Source of the DNA: Paralichthys olivaceus
Lineage: Eukaryota > Chordata > Actinopteri > Pleuronectiformes > Paralichthyidae
Length of the DNA stretch: 64,000 bases
Direction: 5' to 3'
Assembly: GCF_024713975.1 (NCBI RefSeq)
Contig: NC_091093.1
Location: 26,974,501 to 27,038,500 of the forward strand
Below are positions 1-13,429 of this stretch, piece by piece (the stretch's first letter is position 1; every line of letters begins with the position of its first letter). Both the position numbers and the translations under genes were made by a program. The notes beneath the pieces are model-generated. The model saw nothing but the letters and a program-made list of their open reading frames with translations. It was not told the origin of the DNA and ran no database searches.

Positions 1-3000
1 TTTTATCCTCGCTGTGTTTGTGCTGGTCTATATGCGTGTGTGTGTGTGTGTGTGTGTGTGTACACTGGCAGATCCAGGGCCCAGCAGGACTCCATCTTGT
101 TTTCTGTCCCATGCTGTGTCGAACGCTATGAGGGGATAAATATTTGAAAAGCAGAGGAAAGCCCTGTGTCCCCAGCTGCTGTGGCCTGAGGTGTGCCAGC
201 CCTACATTAGCTGCACCTTTTACCAGTGACTTACTTTTTCTCCTGCCTAAACATAGACCTCAGCTCTAAGCGTACCTTACTGTCCTGCCCTTTATTTTCC
301 GTGGAGCTCGGTGTTAAAGGTCGCCAACCTAAGTGCTGGCGCTGCTGAATTCGCCAAATGTAAAAAGCTCAGATGAATAAGTTATACCATCAGTGACATC
401 GAGTCTGGACACGACATTAGAGATGGTAAGTGCTCAGAGGGTTTTTCTTTTTTGATCAAGAGAAAAGTGGTGAAGGCTCTGCTGAGTTTTCATGCGAGTT
501 TTAGCAGGAAAACATTAATGATTTAAGATGGAGAGAAATGGAACAAGATGAAGCAGAGACTCAATCAGACTGTTCAAGGTGTTATTTTTGTTCACGTCTT
601 CTGAAAGCAGCCAACACCTCTGGTTCGGTGCAGAGAATATCACAGTGAGGAGAATGTTCTGCAGTCTGGAAAACTGTTCACACGGGTTTGGTTACTTTAG
701 ATCTGGGACTGTTTTTATGCTTTGGGTCCTTTGGTCTACATTAAGGGAAATCATACTGCTTCAGTGCATGATCATATTTTGGACAGTCATGCACTTTTAG
801 CTTAGGGGCGAGAGTTTGAAACCAGAAAAGTGAGGCTGTTACACCACCAAGAATCGTTTTGAAACAAGACCACATAGAGACGCAGTGTTTGTCCGTATAT
901 ATTTGGCCATCCAATGTATAATTTACCACGCTACCTTTACAAGTTTGAGCCAAGTGAACTAGTGCTCAGTAGTTTATTAACTCTGGTTTGATTGAGTTAC
1001 TACCTCCACCAAGGAAGTTATGTCCATTGTTTGGTTTGGTGGTTTATCTACATTTGGTGGTGTGGTGAGAACCCTTCAGGTTTTTCCCTGAACTGCTTTT
1101 GAATGTAAAAGCTGAATATTTTTAAGTTGGCCTGACTTGAAACTTCAAACATGACCCTGACTTCAAACATATCTAATTACAGAGTTAATGATAAAAATGT
1201 CTTTCTTAACCTATATGCATTTTATTTTACTATCGTACAACTAGAACCACAGGGCTCTCTGAAAAATGGACTTAACGTCCTCGATGGCTGAAGTTCTTTT
1301 TTCTTCCCCATCCTCTTCACACACAAACACTCTTCTCTCCCATTTCGTCCCCCACGACGCCACATCTCTCACGAGGCCGATGTGGATTGTCTGTAGCGAG
1401 CCATCAATCACTGCGGTAACGACAGCTCCATAAACAGAAGGGCAGCCTACCTACTGGTCTCTGCTTGGCGTGATAGCATTCACATCATCCTGCAGCACTT
1501 CCCTTCCTTCCTGCTGACCTCTGCGCAGTTTCAGTGGCAAGGACGGGGCTCTGCTTATCGCCACTCGCTGAATTTAGACCCACGATGGTCGAGGTAGAAA
1601 CACCCAGGTGTCAACGGGGATGTAGTGTCGTAAATAAAACGATGGGCAAACTGTGACCTCTATTCTCTGATCAGTGTCAAGCAAACAACCAACAATAGAG
1701 ACAAAACTCTTATGTTATATTTAGAAGAACGTATTTTACAGAAGATGGCTTAAAGGCGACTGTAAAGCTACAACTAACAATTCATAAATTTCCATTATTG
1801 AGTAATCTTTTTCTGTCAATTTCCAGATACATTAAAATAGTGAAATTGCCATTCCCAATTCCCTAGTGCTTATTATGATGATGTCTTTAAATATTGTGTT
1901 TAATAAGAAAAGTTGAAGATCCTCATTTTGCCCCCTAAAAGAACAGCCTTTCATATTAACTCTGCATTCTGTTGTTTTTTTTTGTGTGTGTGTTTCAGAC
2001 TCCTGAGCTTCTTTTGTACAGACTGCCCTGTGCAGCCTTGTGCGTTTTGTTTTGTCCGTGTTCCGGCTCTTTATATACAAATCCATGAGACTAACAATGC
2101 CAGTTTGTGTGCTTTCCTGTGCCTATTGTTGCCACAGCGTCTTTGGGCCCTCGCTAACATCCACTCGTTGTAAGGTCCAGACAATAACCACGAACAGAGT
2201 GCCACAGCTCTGCACTGGCTTGACCCCCATGGCTCTTCCTGTTGCCTTTCAAAACCCCTCCTCGTCCTCCCCTCCCTTGACCCCTGACCTCTGCAGTAAA
2301 GACTGGTCGGGCTGTCATGTCAGGACAAGGCAGGGTGTGCTCCCGGCCTTTTGAGAGCGCTATGTGAGAACCTGCTGCTTTGTCTCTAATAATCCTCAGG
2401 AGGGGAGTAATTCCACTCTGCAGGACAATCACCAATATAATCAAAGCATTACTGTCATTTAACAGCTTGCAGTGCGCTCTAATAATGATTTTTTTCGTTT
2501 TCTCTTCATCTGACTGTGCTGAAGAAAGAAACCAAAGCCACAATGAAAGACCATTTTGCTAATAACATAAAAACCTTTAAAATAATAGTTTTTTTATTGA
2601 TGCCTGAAACTTAAATTACCATCTCAAAGTTCAGCCTCATTACTCACCTCTTTTTACATGTACGCTGGAATATAAAGTATCAACATGCCATACCTGACCC
2701 TCAGTGAATTTATGTTTAAAACAGTGATGTTAAATCTGAAAACTTCCCTGTGTCAGATTAAAACCTGAAATTATTCAGGAAAGATTGAATTCATGCATTG
2801 TGTCAGAGGCAGGTTTGTTGAAAATGCATCACTTTATAACAGAATGCTTAAAGGTTGAGGTATCAACAACCCGTTGTGAGCTGCGGTCACATATCTGAAA
2901 CTGTATTAACACACGTTTCTTTAATCTTTTTTGTTCAGCAGTTATGGAAAAATGAATTTTAACACTGTGGAATTGTTAGATTTACTGAATTTATTGGCCT

Positions 3001-5549
3001 TAAAACACGATCGTAACAAACAATTAGATTCTTTTGTGTATTTATTGAATTCATCCATTGAACGTTGGCACTGCTGATGGATAGAGTAAGTGAAGTGCTG
3101 GATTCAAAAACTCGTTCAGGAGGAGTTTTCGGACTAGGCCACTCCAAAAGGCAGTTTTTCTTTGCTTGAAGTTGTTCTGTTGTAGATCTACTTAAACATT
3201 AAGAGCCATAGTCCTGCTACGTCACTGAACATCTACAATGCTCCAGCTGGCAGACAGTTATCCTTTAAGATACCTCCATAAACTCGTTCTCGCTCCGATG
3301 ATGATGAACTGTCGAGACACGGGGAAGCAAGGCATCTTCATTTGATGATGCTCCCTCCAAAATTCCTCACTGCTGGGGTGATGATGTTTTCAAGTTGGTA
3401 TGCGGAGCCCTTTTTAACCCGTAACTTTTTAACTCCATGTAGTGTTATAGATTTTTAACAAACTTTAAGTCTCTGTAATATTTGTTTTGGAGAGAGGAGG
3501 CTCCGTCCTGCCACGGACCCGGCACTGCTGGGTGAAACGTCTTCCATATTTACAGTGGCCACTACAACACACCCTAACCTCCAACTCAACTGTCACTGGT
3601 CAACTTGTGTCGGCTCCTTTGACTCTTCTTGTCAAAGTGTCCTCGGAAGAGAAAAGTCTAAATAAATGCATACAATCCAATTTACAACTGCGACACGCGT
3701 AAAACTGGTGGATTGTGTATTTAATAGTGAATAATTTCAGACATTATCTGAATTTTCATGAAAGTAACGAGGATTGTAAGATTGTCTCTGGGCTAATTCA
3801 TAAAGTGAAGCCGCCTCCGTTTGTTGTTTCTATTCTTTCTTTCTCTTGGTTCTGTTTGTGCCTGAAGAGCCGCAGACCTTCAGCGTTTGGGTCTGAATTG
3901 GCACAATGACTGGCTGAGGCCAAATCACAATGGTCCTTTTTGATAATTTCCTTTCATACCTCATCCGCTCTCAGTATTGTGTGTACTAAATTCAGAGTTT
4001 GACACACTCGCAGCTTTTTCATTTCATTTCATTTTTCCATTCTTTTCAATTAACTTGCGGACGTGAGAGTGTCGTCTTTGTGCTGTAGAAGAGAAGCAGT
4101 GGGAGGGAACAGCTTTTGAAAAGGTCTAGAAGTTGCACCTGTGCAACCAAGTGCCTTCTTACCATTTCCAGATCACCTTGTTCCATTTAGAATACATAGA
4201 AAATGGGATGCAGTCCCGGTCCTTGGAGCGGAGCTGAAAAATGAAACCTTGCGTCAGTTATTGTCACTGAGAATCGCCTCCCCCCCATGCCTCCCTACGC
4301 TCCTTTCTTCCCCCTGTGTACATTGTTCTCCAGGATCAAGTTCATGGAGGTTGAGGCTGTGTGTCAGGGCCCCTGCCCCCAGCCCCTATACAGGCTCTGT
4401 GAATAGCTCCCAGATCCCCCTTCTGTTTATTAGTCTGCGCTCCAGTTTCTCCAGACCTGCTTCCTGACAGATCCATATTTCAAAGTGTTTCAATTCTGTG
4501 TTCACATGTGGACGTATCCGTGTTCCTGTAACACCTCGCTGCTGCTCCTCCTCAACCACACCTGCCACATTGGTGCCACTACAACTTCTACACTTAACAC
4601 ACCTACATTTATTAGTTCACAGGCGTCCAGGTGATACTGGAGGCTGATGCCCTGTTAAGATATTAGTCTTTTATTAATTTTTAATATAATAAATATCATA
4701 TAATATAGTCCCTCAAAAATAGTCAACGAAGAGTAATGGCAAAGATATTGTGTGCAAGGTAGGTTATACTTATAAAACAAGCAGAAAACTAAACGGCACA
4801 TTTGAGTGAAAAGGGGTTATTTATAATAAAAACATCTAAAAACAACTAAATAAAGCTGAAATGATTAGTTGATTGAAAGAAAAGTAATTAGCAACTGTTT
4901 TGAATCATCAACTAATTTTTTAGTTTATAAATATTAGATTTTTCTTTTTGAATGAGAGGATTTTTTGAATTTCTACATTTTATATGAAAGCAAATTGAAT
5001 ATCTTTGGGTTTGTCTAAAGCGACATGAGGTCACTTGGGGCTCCAGGAAACTATGCAGGATATTTTCACTTTCTTCTCACATTTGTAAGTGGAAATGTTA
5101 ATCAATCAATCGGAGAACACAATCAGCTAATGCATTTGTAAAGGGAATAATTAACTGCTGCCAGTAAAGTACATTTTCCCAAAAGAAAATAAACATTTTG
5201 TCATTTGGTTCATCTGTTTTACCATAAAAATAACACTGAGACTTCACATGCTGGGTGCTTTTAGCCACCAGCCGAGATTTTCAATTTCCCCATGTTATAT
5301 TGCTCCGTGCGGTATCAGGACTAGTGCTGCTAAAACAGAAATGGTGGCAGACTACAAGCCAGTAAAGCACCGATATCTGGGCTCTGAATATCTAGTAAAA
5401 TGCAAAGGTGCTCATGAAGGATAAAGGTGCAAATATTTGGTGCTAATGTTCCAGTTAAACTTGTTATTTCTCTCACAATCTTTTCTTTGCTGTGGTTGCT
5501 CGCAAATCGTTGGCAGTGTGTTGACAGTCGTCTGCCCACTCTGACACAC

Positions 5550-5585
<36 letters not shown>

Positions 5586-5817
5586 ACAGGTTTTATTGTA
5601 GTTGTGGTTTGCTTTGATGCCTAAGCTAATCTTGTGTATCTCGTGTGAGTGTGTGTTAGAGAGAGAGAGGGAGAGTGTGTGTGTGTTTGCAGAAGAGCTC
5701 TCTGAGATGTAATGATGGCAGGGGATATGCACTCCATCCTCTATTCTCTCATTTGGTTTCCTGCTACATATTGGGTACTTGCCCTTTTCTCTTCCCCTCT
5801 CATGGTTTGTCTGTCTG

Positions 5818-5819
<2 letters not shown>

Positions 5820-5904
<85 letters not shown>
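5820..5904. repeat. (AC)n microsatellite
   Basis: About 85 bases of AC, the longest of several in the mpped2 intron. Others are at about 5542-5583, 6290-6328, 6480-6533 and 8863-8882. Confidence 0.97.
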
Positions 5905-5910
<6 letters not shown>

Positions 5911-6294
5911 ACTCACACTCTGACCTGTATGTAGTGAAGTGCTGGGAGCTGCTGGGTCGTCGAGAGCAGCTGTGTTTGCTGTGAAGCATCTGCTGGCTGA
6001 TGCAGCGGTTGTTTTACATTAGCAGCCTGCAGGTCAAACTGCAGCTGGCTGCATCTTAGTGTGAGGACAAACCCTAGGGATGGAGTGTGTATGTCTCTGT
6101 GTGAGTGTGTGTTTGTGTGTACATGCACCAACCCGTCCCCATGGTTGTAGCCTTTCCTAAGCGGGCTAAGTCCGGTGGCTAACCCTTAGCGCCTCGGCAT
6201 TTGGCAGCATGACTGCAGCGAGATTAATCCATTCCACACTCCATCAGTCACTAGGCACAGGTTATTAGTGCGGGGGCAGAGCAGAGCACAGACA

Positions 6295-6332
<38 letters not shown>

Positions 6333-6477
6333 TTCACGGCCCCTTCACCCTTGTGACTTCGCCTTCTACCTCGTCCCCAAAGTTTGCAAAGGTGGCCTTG
6401 GCGTTGAGAGGCCATTTGTCAAAACCCAGCCAGAGTCTCCACTTGGCTCCTTTTAATAAGGCTACCTGGGCTCTGGG

Positions 6478-6536
<59 letters not shown>

Positions 6537-7931
6537 TATGTACTCTGCTTTGGCACATACTCATACAGCTTTGAGTGTCAGGTGGTACGTCCCGCGGGGC
6601 TTATAAAAGTCCCATTAACATGGCCTTCCTCATTGGTTCTGACAGGTTGATCAATTAGACCCCTCCCCCCGCTGATCCCAGGGCCACTCTGACTCAGAGG
6701 TCAGACACGATGGATCGCTGGACCTGCACACACTCACTCACCCCCCACACACCTCCCCTCTCTCTCTGCTTTTATCTGCAGGCTGGTTACAGTGCAGTTT
6801 ATTTGTCTGATATCCCAGGGTGCAGCCCTTGTCCGGCTTTAAGGTGGTGGTTCCCACTTTACACGTTTTCGATCTTATCTCTGCTCTCGCTACGACACAT
6901 TCACATACATGCTGCTCTGTCTCACCCTGCAGAGGGTTGTGTGTTTGTGCATCCATGTGTGTGCGTTTGCTCTTTTGCAGAACAAATGTGTGCATGGGAA
7001 CGAGGGATTTCCTCTGATGTGAAGGTTTCCCAGTTCTCACTTTATTAAAGGTTTAAGCAGGTCTTTTCTGTAACGTTCCCATACAACAATCCAACATTCA
7101 CACCCACTTCACACCACGATGGGGCAGCTGTATGGAGGTTTTTGTTACACAACAACTGGTGCTTCTCATGTGAACCGAGGGCAACACTGTGAAAGACTTC
7201 CTGGAGAACGATACTACTTCTCCCTCTCCTCTTGGAGTGTGGCCATTCAGAAGGAATATTAACACAGACGACGACATCTTACAAACCAGCCGTGTGAGCG
7301 ATACACTGAAAATCGTTTTCTTCAGTATCTTTTGGAATGTTGCCCTCTGCCATGGTCGTCTGGTCATTCTACCTCTGACACTGTGAGCTGGCACAAGTCT
7401 TTATCATTCAGGGAAAGTCAGATCTTTTCAGGTTTTTGTGGGAGAGGGGAAAATCTTCACTGAGTTTTCAGGCTCAAGAAATATATGAAGTCAGTCTCTA
7501 CAGGTGTAACGATACAATGTGAGTGTGTGTAGTTCAGGAACAGGATAAAAGAAACAAAGAATAAAGTCTTTACAGGACCAACAACTGAATAAACAGCAGG
7601 TTTGTCAAAGAAGAAAGGATGTTATTGGAAACGTGTAACCCCAGAGACTCAACACTGTATTATTCATCAGAATATATCTGGTGTTATGTATGAGACTGGA
7701 TGACACAGTCAAGCAGTCGATGAATGCTAAAGAAACACATATAACAGTATCCTGTGGTGTCAAAGGTTTATAGACATCGGCCTTAATCTGACAGACTTCA
7801 AATTGTAAAGTTTTTACATTTACAACTGGAAAATTACACGACTGTGATGGAGTATTGAGCTAAAACCATCATTAGCCAAGAAGAGCGAGATGACCAGGAA
7901 GCATTAGAAATAATATGGAACTCATGGAAGT

Positions 7932-7965
<34 letters not shown>

Positions 7966-8306
7966 GGAGGAGAGGGAGGAGTCAGATTAAAAAGTGTAAT
8001 GAGAGGAGTGAAGCGTTTATTGTGTGTGGGGGGGGGTATTCGGGGGATATCATAGCCTGTCTTGGGACCCAGAGAGCGCCGCCCGGGGAGCAGAGGGGTT
8101 AAGAACAGTGTCACGTCCAGAGAGACGCAGCGCTGCCATACTAATGATGTCCAGCGGCCTAATTGAATATTGACGTCCTGCACACGAGGGCTGAGTGGCC
8201 TCTGTCTGTTTCACCTCCACTGCCGTCCTGCACTGCTGATTTTTAACCCGCTTCAACCATTTAATTACTGGGGGGGGGGGGGTTCCTTCAATCCTTAAAT
8301 GCCCCT

Positions 8307-8320
8307 GTTACCATGGTTAC
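8307..8320. promoter_or_regulatory. RFX X-box-like palindrome
   Basis: GTTACCATGGTTAC matches the X-box GTTRCCATGGYAAC at all but one or two positions. It lies in the mpped2 intron, just after a poly-G run. Confidence 0.35.
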
Positions 8321-9021
8321 CAGCTTTTCATCCCTTTTGACGCAGCGTTTCACTTTGTCGTCCAGAGCTAATGTTAACTGTCAAATTCAATTTTTCTGGT
8401 CGAGGGTTTTCCTCCTCAGTAAGTTTTCTTTTTTTTGCAAACATTTGTTTCCTGGCGTCAGCAGCTGTACCGTAGACCTGAACATCTGGGGGGGGGGGGG
8501 GGTGAAGTCTCTGTCTTATAGTTCCACATCCTCCCTCGCTCCTTTCTGCTTTCTCTCTCTCGTTCTTTTCTCTGGTGTCACCTCCTTTTCTTTTTCTATT
8601 TCTGTGTCTGTGTTTTACTTCCCACTGTGCCTGCCTCCAGAAGCTTCCCCTTTGTTGCCACGGCGACGTGCTCCAGATGGCGAGTGTCAAGCCAAGACTG
8701 GGCTCTGAATGTAGTATGATAGCCGCACACACACACACACACTGGTCCAGATATATACACTCTGAGAACAGACTGAGACACTAGCACCGAACATTCTGTT
8801 CAACACTCACATCCTACTCAGAAGCTGGTGGACCTGCCCTACACGCACACAGACCTACACACCCACACACACACACACACACAATCAGTACAGTATAATA
8901 AAACCTGTGTTGCAGCCACACAGGAAACAATCTCTCCTTTATGTGACCGGGATGTCATTAATCTTGGCGGAGGTTAACAAATGCACTTGCATGGAAGGTA
9001 TATTTCATAGGCAGACAGCCG

Positions 9022-9037
9022 ACAATGGGGCCATTGT
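9022..9037. promoter_or_regulatory. Palindromic paired SOX-type site
   Basis: ACAATGGGGCCATTGT is an inverted pair of ACAATGG, a perfect 16 bp palindrome, inside a balanced-composition block of the mpped2 intron. Confidence 0.35.
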
Positions 9038-11129
9038 GGCGTCGAGCCGCAGCGCCCCGCTCTGCATTCAGTCAGGACCTTTTGCTTGGCTCTGGATCCT
9101 CGGCTCATGTCAGGGGTTATGTTTCATCTCCCAGACGAATGTGTTTATGCAGGAGAAAACATGTGAAACATGGAGCGGAATCAACGCTACAGCTGTTTAT
9201 TTATTTTCGCTGCATGAAACCTCCATTTGTTTTTATGAACGGAGGGAAAATAAATGCGTTCAGCCATTTTTCAAAGTTTGGCCTTGTTGCTATTACTCAA
9301 AAACCAGAGCCAGATAAATACCCAGGCCCAGGTTCCTCCACAGCTCCAGCAGCAGCGGTTGTGCTTTCACCATCCGAGAAGTGGCGAGTCGTCCCAGTAA
9401 TCCATTAGACTTCCATTAGCTCCGATTTGTGTGATTAGTTGTAATTAATCAGTTCAGTCTGTGGCCTTCACTCCCCTGTGCGCTCCTCACATTTCATTTT
9501 TAACCTCATTTCTCAGCTCTCCACCGAGCGAGAGAACGAGGCAACGACTGAGCGAGCAAATCAAAGAGCGCAGGCATCAGGTCTGCCGCCGCCGCCGCCT
9601 TCTTGTCCGAGAGCACTCGATACTGCTCAACCACCAGATCCGAATGGGTTGATCCGGCGCTTGGACGGCATCATAGCGCTTTCTCTGGCCAGGCTGAAGT
9701 AATGAATGTTTCTCATGTCTTGTTTGATGCCGTATGAGCCTGGTTGTGTTTTAAAATGATCCGTGAGGGATTGTGATCTCATGTTTTACACATCTTCAGT
9801 CTGCTCCGGCTCTGGTTAGCCCCACTCGGCACCTCCCATGGAGCAGCGAGTATTGATTAGCGCGTGGCGCGTCCATCCTTCACTGTAGCAAAGCTTATTG
9901 ATGTTTGTGGAGCCATGATTTCCCCTCGGTCAGATACCAGACGCAGCACCAGCGCTAAGTGCCTGGAAGCTGCTCTGAACTTTGCGGCCCGCCCCAAAGT
10001 AACCTGGGAGTAACGGCGGAAGAATCCTCTTTTCATCAGCAACTCTCTGCTGCAAACCTCCAAGTGAAATTAAAAGATTTTTTTCCGGGGGTGCAGGAGC
10101 CAGTCAGTTTATAAACTGAGGTATCATGTGATGATAATCTATCTTCCTTTCCTCTGTTGTCAGCCTTCTTCTGCCATTACTACTATTGTGATAAATGAAG
10201 GCTCAATTTATCAACTGGCCTGTGCTCGATTTCTTTTTCTCTCCTCTGTTCCCCCCACCCCCGCTCCAACATATAACCTCTGCACGCTTCGCTTTATTTC
10301 TTCATCTGTTTTCAACCCCTTGCATCCACCCATCCATCCACCCGTCTATCCATCCCTCATTCCCACTCAGCCGGATCGAGTCTTTCTTTGTGTGTGTGGG
10401 GGGGGGGCTGAGATGCTGCCTGTCACCCCGGAGCTGTAGACTCCCATCCAGCTGCTGGAGGTGGCCGGGCTGCTGTCAGTCAATCTGTAACTGGGAAGCA
10501 GAGGAGATGTTGACACGTGATGTTTAAAATTATTCTTCTTTTAGTAGAAGCTGCACATTCAGTCGCTCGGTTTTTGGCTTCTGAGGTTAATATCAGTCTG
10601 GCTCATACCGTAAATAATAAGGTGAAAATAGTGGATATCAAAGTTGTGTTAACAGACACGTTTGTTCTTTGACTTTTGCCCTGATTCTCCAAACTGTTCC
10701 AAAAATCAGAATCTGTCTTTTGAAAGTGTAAAAGGTGTATGAACCTGCCTGCAGCACTTTGTGTTACAGCGTTTAATTTACTGGTTTATTATTTTTATAT
10801 TAAAGTCTGTTAGATCCTGAACATGCATCACTGTCAGTCATGTGGACACTTTGGTTTTGTTTGTGGTTATTTGGATCAAAACACAGATTATGGATGAAGC
10901 TATGAATAAATAATATATGTGAAGTGAATTTATTAAAGAGCATTAAATCAAAACCTTGGCACCACTGCAGGTTTTAGAAATTAAAAAAAAATGTCTGGCT
11001 GAAGAAAAGCTGTATAAATGTGATAATAACCACTGCTTCCTGGTAACGATTTTATATTTTTGCCATAATCACGGTTGACTTGGTCTCCTGAGCGTCGTTA
11101 ATGTGATCTCCCTCCCTCCATCTCCGCAG

Positions 11130-13429
11130 GACTCCGTGGTTTAACGGCTGGGGGTTCAACCTGCCTCGGGGTCAGTCTCTGTTGGATAAATGGAACCTCG
11201 TCCCTGAAGGCATCGACATCCTGATGACCCACGGACCTCCGCTCGGTGAGTCCAATTAACCAATCACAGTCCCCCTCATTACCATATCCAACGAGGTTGT
11301 GCCTCATTATTCATAGTCTCTATGGAATCGCTGGGGGTTGTCGCAGCAGGGTGTGTGTGTGTGTGTCTCTGTGTGTGTGTGTCTGTGTGTGTGTGTGTGT
11401 GTGTGCCCTGTGATTCAATATTTGTTTGACTTTATGAAATAGAAAACACATTTTTTGCTGCTTCAGTTTTCCTTCTAGCTGTTGTGTTTTTTGTCCCATT
11501 TTGTTTTTTGTTTTTTTCTTCCCGCTCTCCATCTGGCTTTATTGAGTGATTTCCTTCCCTCTCGCCTACGGAGCGGTGCCTCCACCGCTGCCGCTGCGGC
11601 AGCCGCTGTGGCCGTTTGATTGCATGGAAACTCGATTTTGCAGCAGAGTGACAGACGCTGCAAACGATTGGAGAGAGACCATGGGAAAGGAGAGCAGGGA
11701 GAGGGGGGAGGTGGGAGCTGTTGAAGATGTAGACACTAAATGGAAAAAAAGAATCTGTGGAAGAAATATCAAGAACGGGTTTCATTCACTGTTCACTGAG
11801 ATTTGCACTGATTCACAGGGTTCCGAATGAAAGAGCTGGTTCTGAAGTTGAAATAAGGAATCTGTTTTTGAGTTTGTAAATTTAGATTTGCTTTTAATCA
11901 AAGTTTGTTTTCTTTTCTCAAACTTAACAATATGACCAGAATCCGAGCAAGGCACCTACATCGAATAGTTCTAAAAGTAAAAGCATGTTCTTCAAACTTA
12001 AGTTGACTTCATGTGTTACAGTTCAGTGAATCCATGTCAGGTCAGGACTGTGGAGGGATCCGAGTATTAACTGAAAACCGTGTGTGTCCGTGCAGGTTTC
12101 AGAGACTGGGTTCCTAAAGAGCTGCAGCGAGTCGGCTGCGTGGAGCTGCTCAACACGGTCCAGAAGAGGGTGCGACCCAAACTTCACGCCTTCGGAGGCA
12201 TCCACGAAGGTACGGGGGGGCGGGCTGGTCCCAGACTTTTGAACCTCTCTGTTTATACATCGTTACTGTAGAGAACTGTATCGGACAGATGTGTTTCTAA
12301 TGAATGCAGAAGCAGGAGAATGGGTCCTCACCTCCTAACTGAGTGTGGACGAAACAGCATCAGAGATTTTTCACGCAGAAACAAAAGCCTCATTCATAAA
12401 AACATTGAAGTGATTTCAAAGGTAACACAACGTTGTGTTTTGCAGCTAAACCTCACATTATATGCACAGATAGAAATCGTGAGGTAAATGATCGATGAGG
12501 ATTTAGTGTCAGCACCAGATGCATCACAGACACTGAGCAGATGTTTTACCGTCACCAGATCTGAGCTGTCCTTGCAAGAGGTGCATCATGGGCCTACAAA
12601 GTAAAGCTGGCCACATTCCTTCAGATTAAAAGTTTCTCTAGTGAACACGTGTATCTAAACCATTGTTGTGTCTCCTCCGCCTCTTCTTTGTACCTTCCAC
12701 AAGTCGCTATCTGTTTGTCCTCCTAACTAAACCTTGAGTCCAAAAGAGAAACTTCATTTTACAACAATAATATTGTGGGTGAACTTCATCATCTTCTGAC
12801 TTTACTCCATGTACTTTGTCATTTTAACCTCCGCTCATAGATATCAGTTCCCAAAACATGTTTTTTTTCTCCATGAATTATTCTGTGAGAAACTGGTGAA
12901 AACCTTAAAAAAAATAAATAAATTAACGCCCTGTCTTACATTTTTAAGTCCGGTGGCTCTGACTCGGACATTTGCGTTCACACGTGCACGTCCTCTGGAG
13001 AAAAACCTACGAGAAATCTCTGGAGTTCAGTGAACGTCTGAAAGCAGCTGTGGAAATATTTTCAGAACAAACTGAGAGAGAGGGTTGAAAACAAAGTGAA
13101 AGAGAATAAAGCTAAAATTCATACAAACCATAAAATCCATAAATTGAAGTTTAATTAAACTCAAGCTGTTTGTATTGATTCATGCTGAGACAAGGAAATA
13201 GAAGGAAGGATAATACGTTTTAAGAGTTATAAGAGTTATAAGTATAAAAGTCTTCCTCCAAGATGTTGACGGTTCTTCATGTTACTGACTCTTGTGTCCT
13301 CCGTCCTCAGGCTACGGGATCATGACAGACGGTTTCACGACGTTCATCAACGCGTCGACCTGCACTGTCAGTTTCCAGCCCACCAACCCCCCCATCGTGT
13401 TCGACCTGCCCAACCCCTCCTCCTCCTGA
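11130..13429 (+). CDS. mpped2: Metallophosphoesterase domain-containing protein 2 (C-terminal exons)
   Basis: Three coding exons, 11130-11245, 12096-12209 and 13311-13429 (stop TGA 13427-13429), encode the last 115 residues or so of a class III cyclic-nucleotide metallophosphodiesterase. Human MPPED2 has 294 residues, so about 60 percent lies upstream of the window. Visible family motifs are TPWFNGWGFNLPRG, DILMTHGPPLG, FRDWVPKELQRVGC and FGGIHEGYG, ending in PIVFDLPNPSSS. The FGGIHEGYG segment has Gly where bacterial relatives have the GHxH histidine. That known MPPED substitution lowers activity and favours AMP/GMP binding. All introns are GT-AG and split codons after the first base. Residues PEGIDILMTHG and FQPTNPP favour MPPED2 over MPPED1, but a fish paralogue is possible. 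The family is expressed mainly in brain; that is established knowledge, not seen here. Confidence 0.86.
11350..11405. repeat. (GT)n microsatellite between mpped2 exons
   Basis: Interrupted GT tract with TCT spacers, about 100 bases after the donor at 11246. Confidence 0.95.

Larger units (their letters stand above)
1..11129 (+). other. Large intron upstream of the last three mpped2 coding exons
   Basis: No exon-like segment matching the earlier parts of a metallophosphoesterase (the GDxHG or GNHE regions) was found here, so this is read as the intron before the exon at 11130. The exon there starts in the middle of a Trp codon, so an upstream exon must exist outside the window. The stretch carries many CA/GT microsatellites, two poly-G runs near 8271-8282 and 8488-8501, and a TA tract near 7934-7961. 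Blocks at about 1290-1640 and 8930-9700 have balanced composition and look like possible conserved non-coding elements, but no alignment was possible. The intron reading is an inference. Confidence 0.6.

Noticed and set aside
5412-5912. 166-codon minus-strand frame rich in Cys-Val
   Set aside because: It is a readthrough of GT repeats, with no family resemblance.
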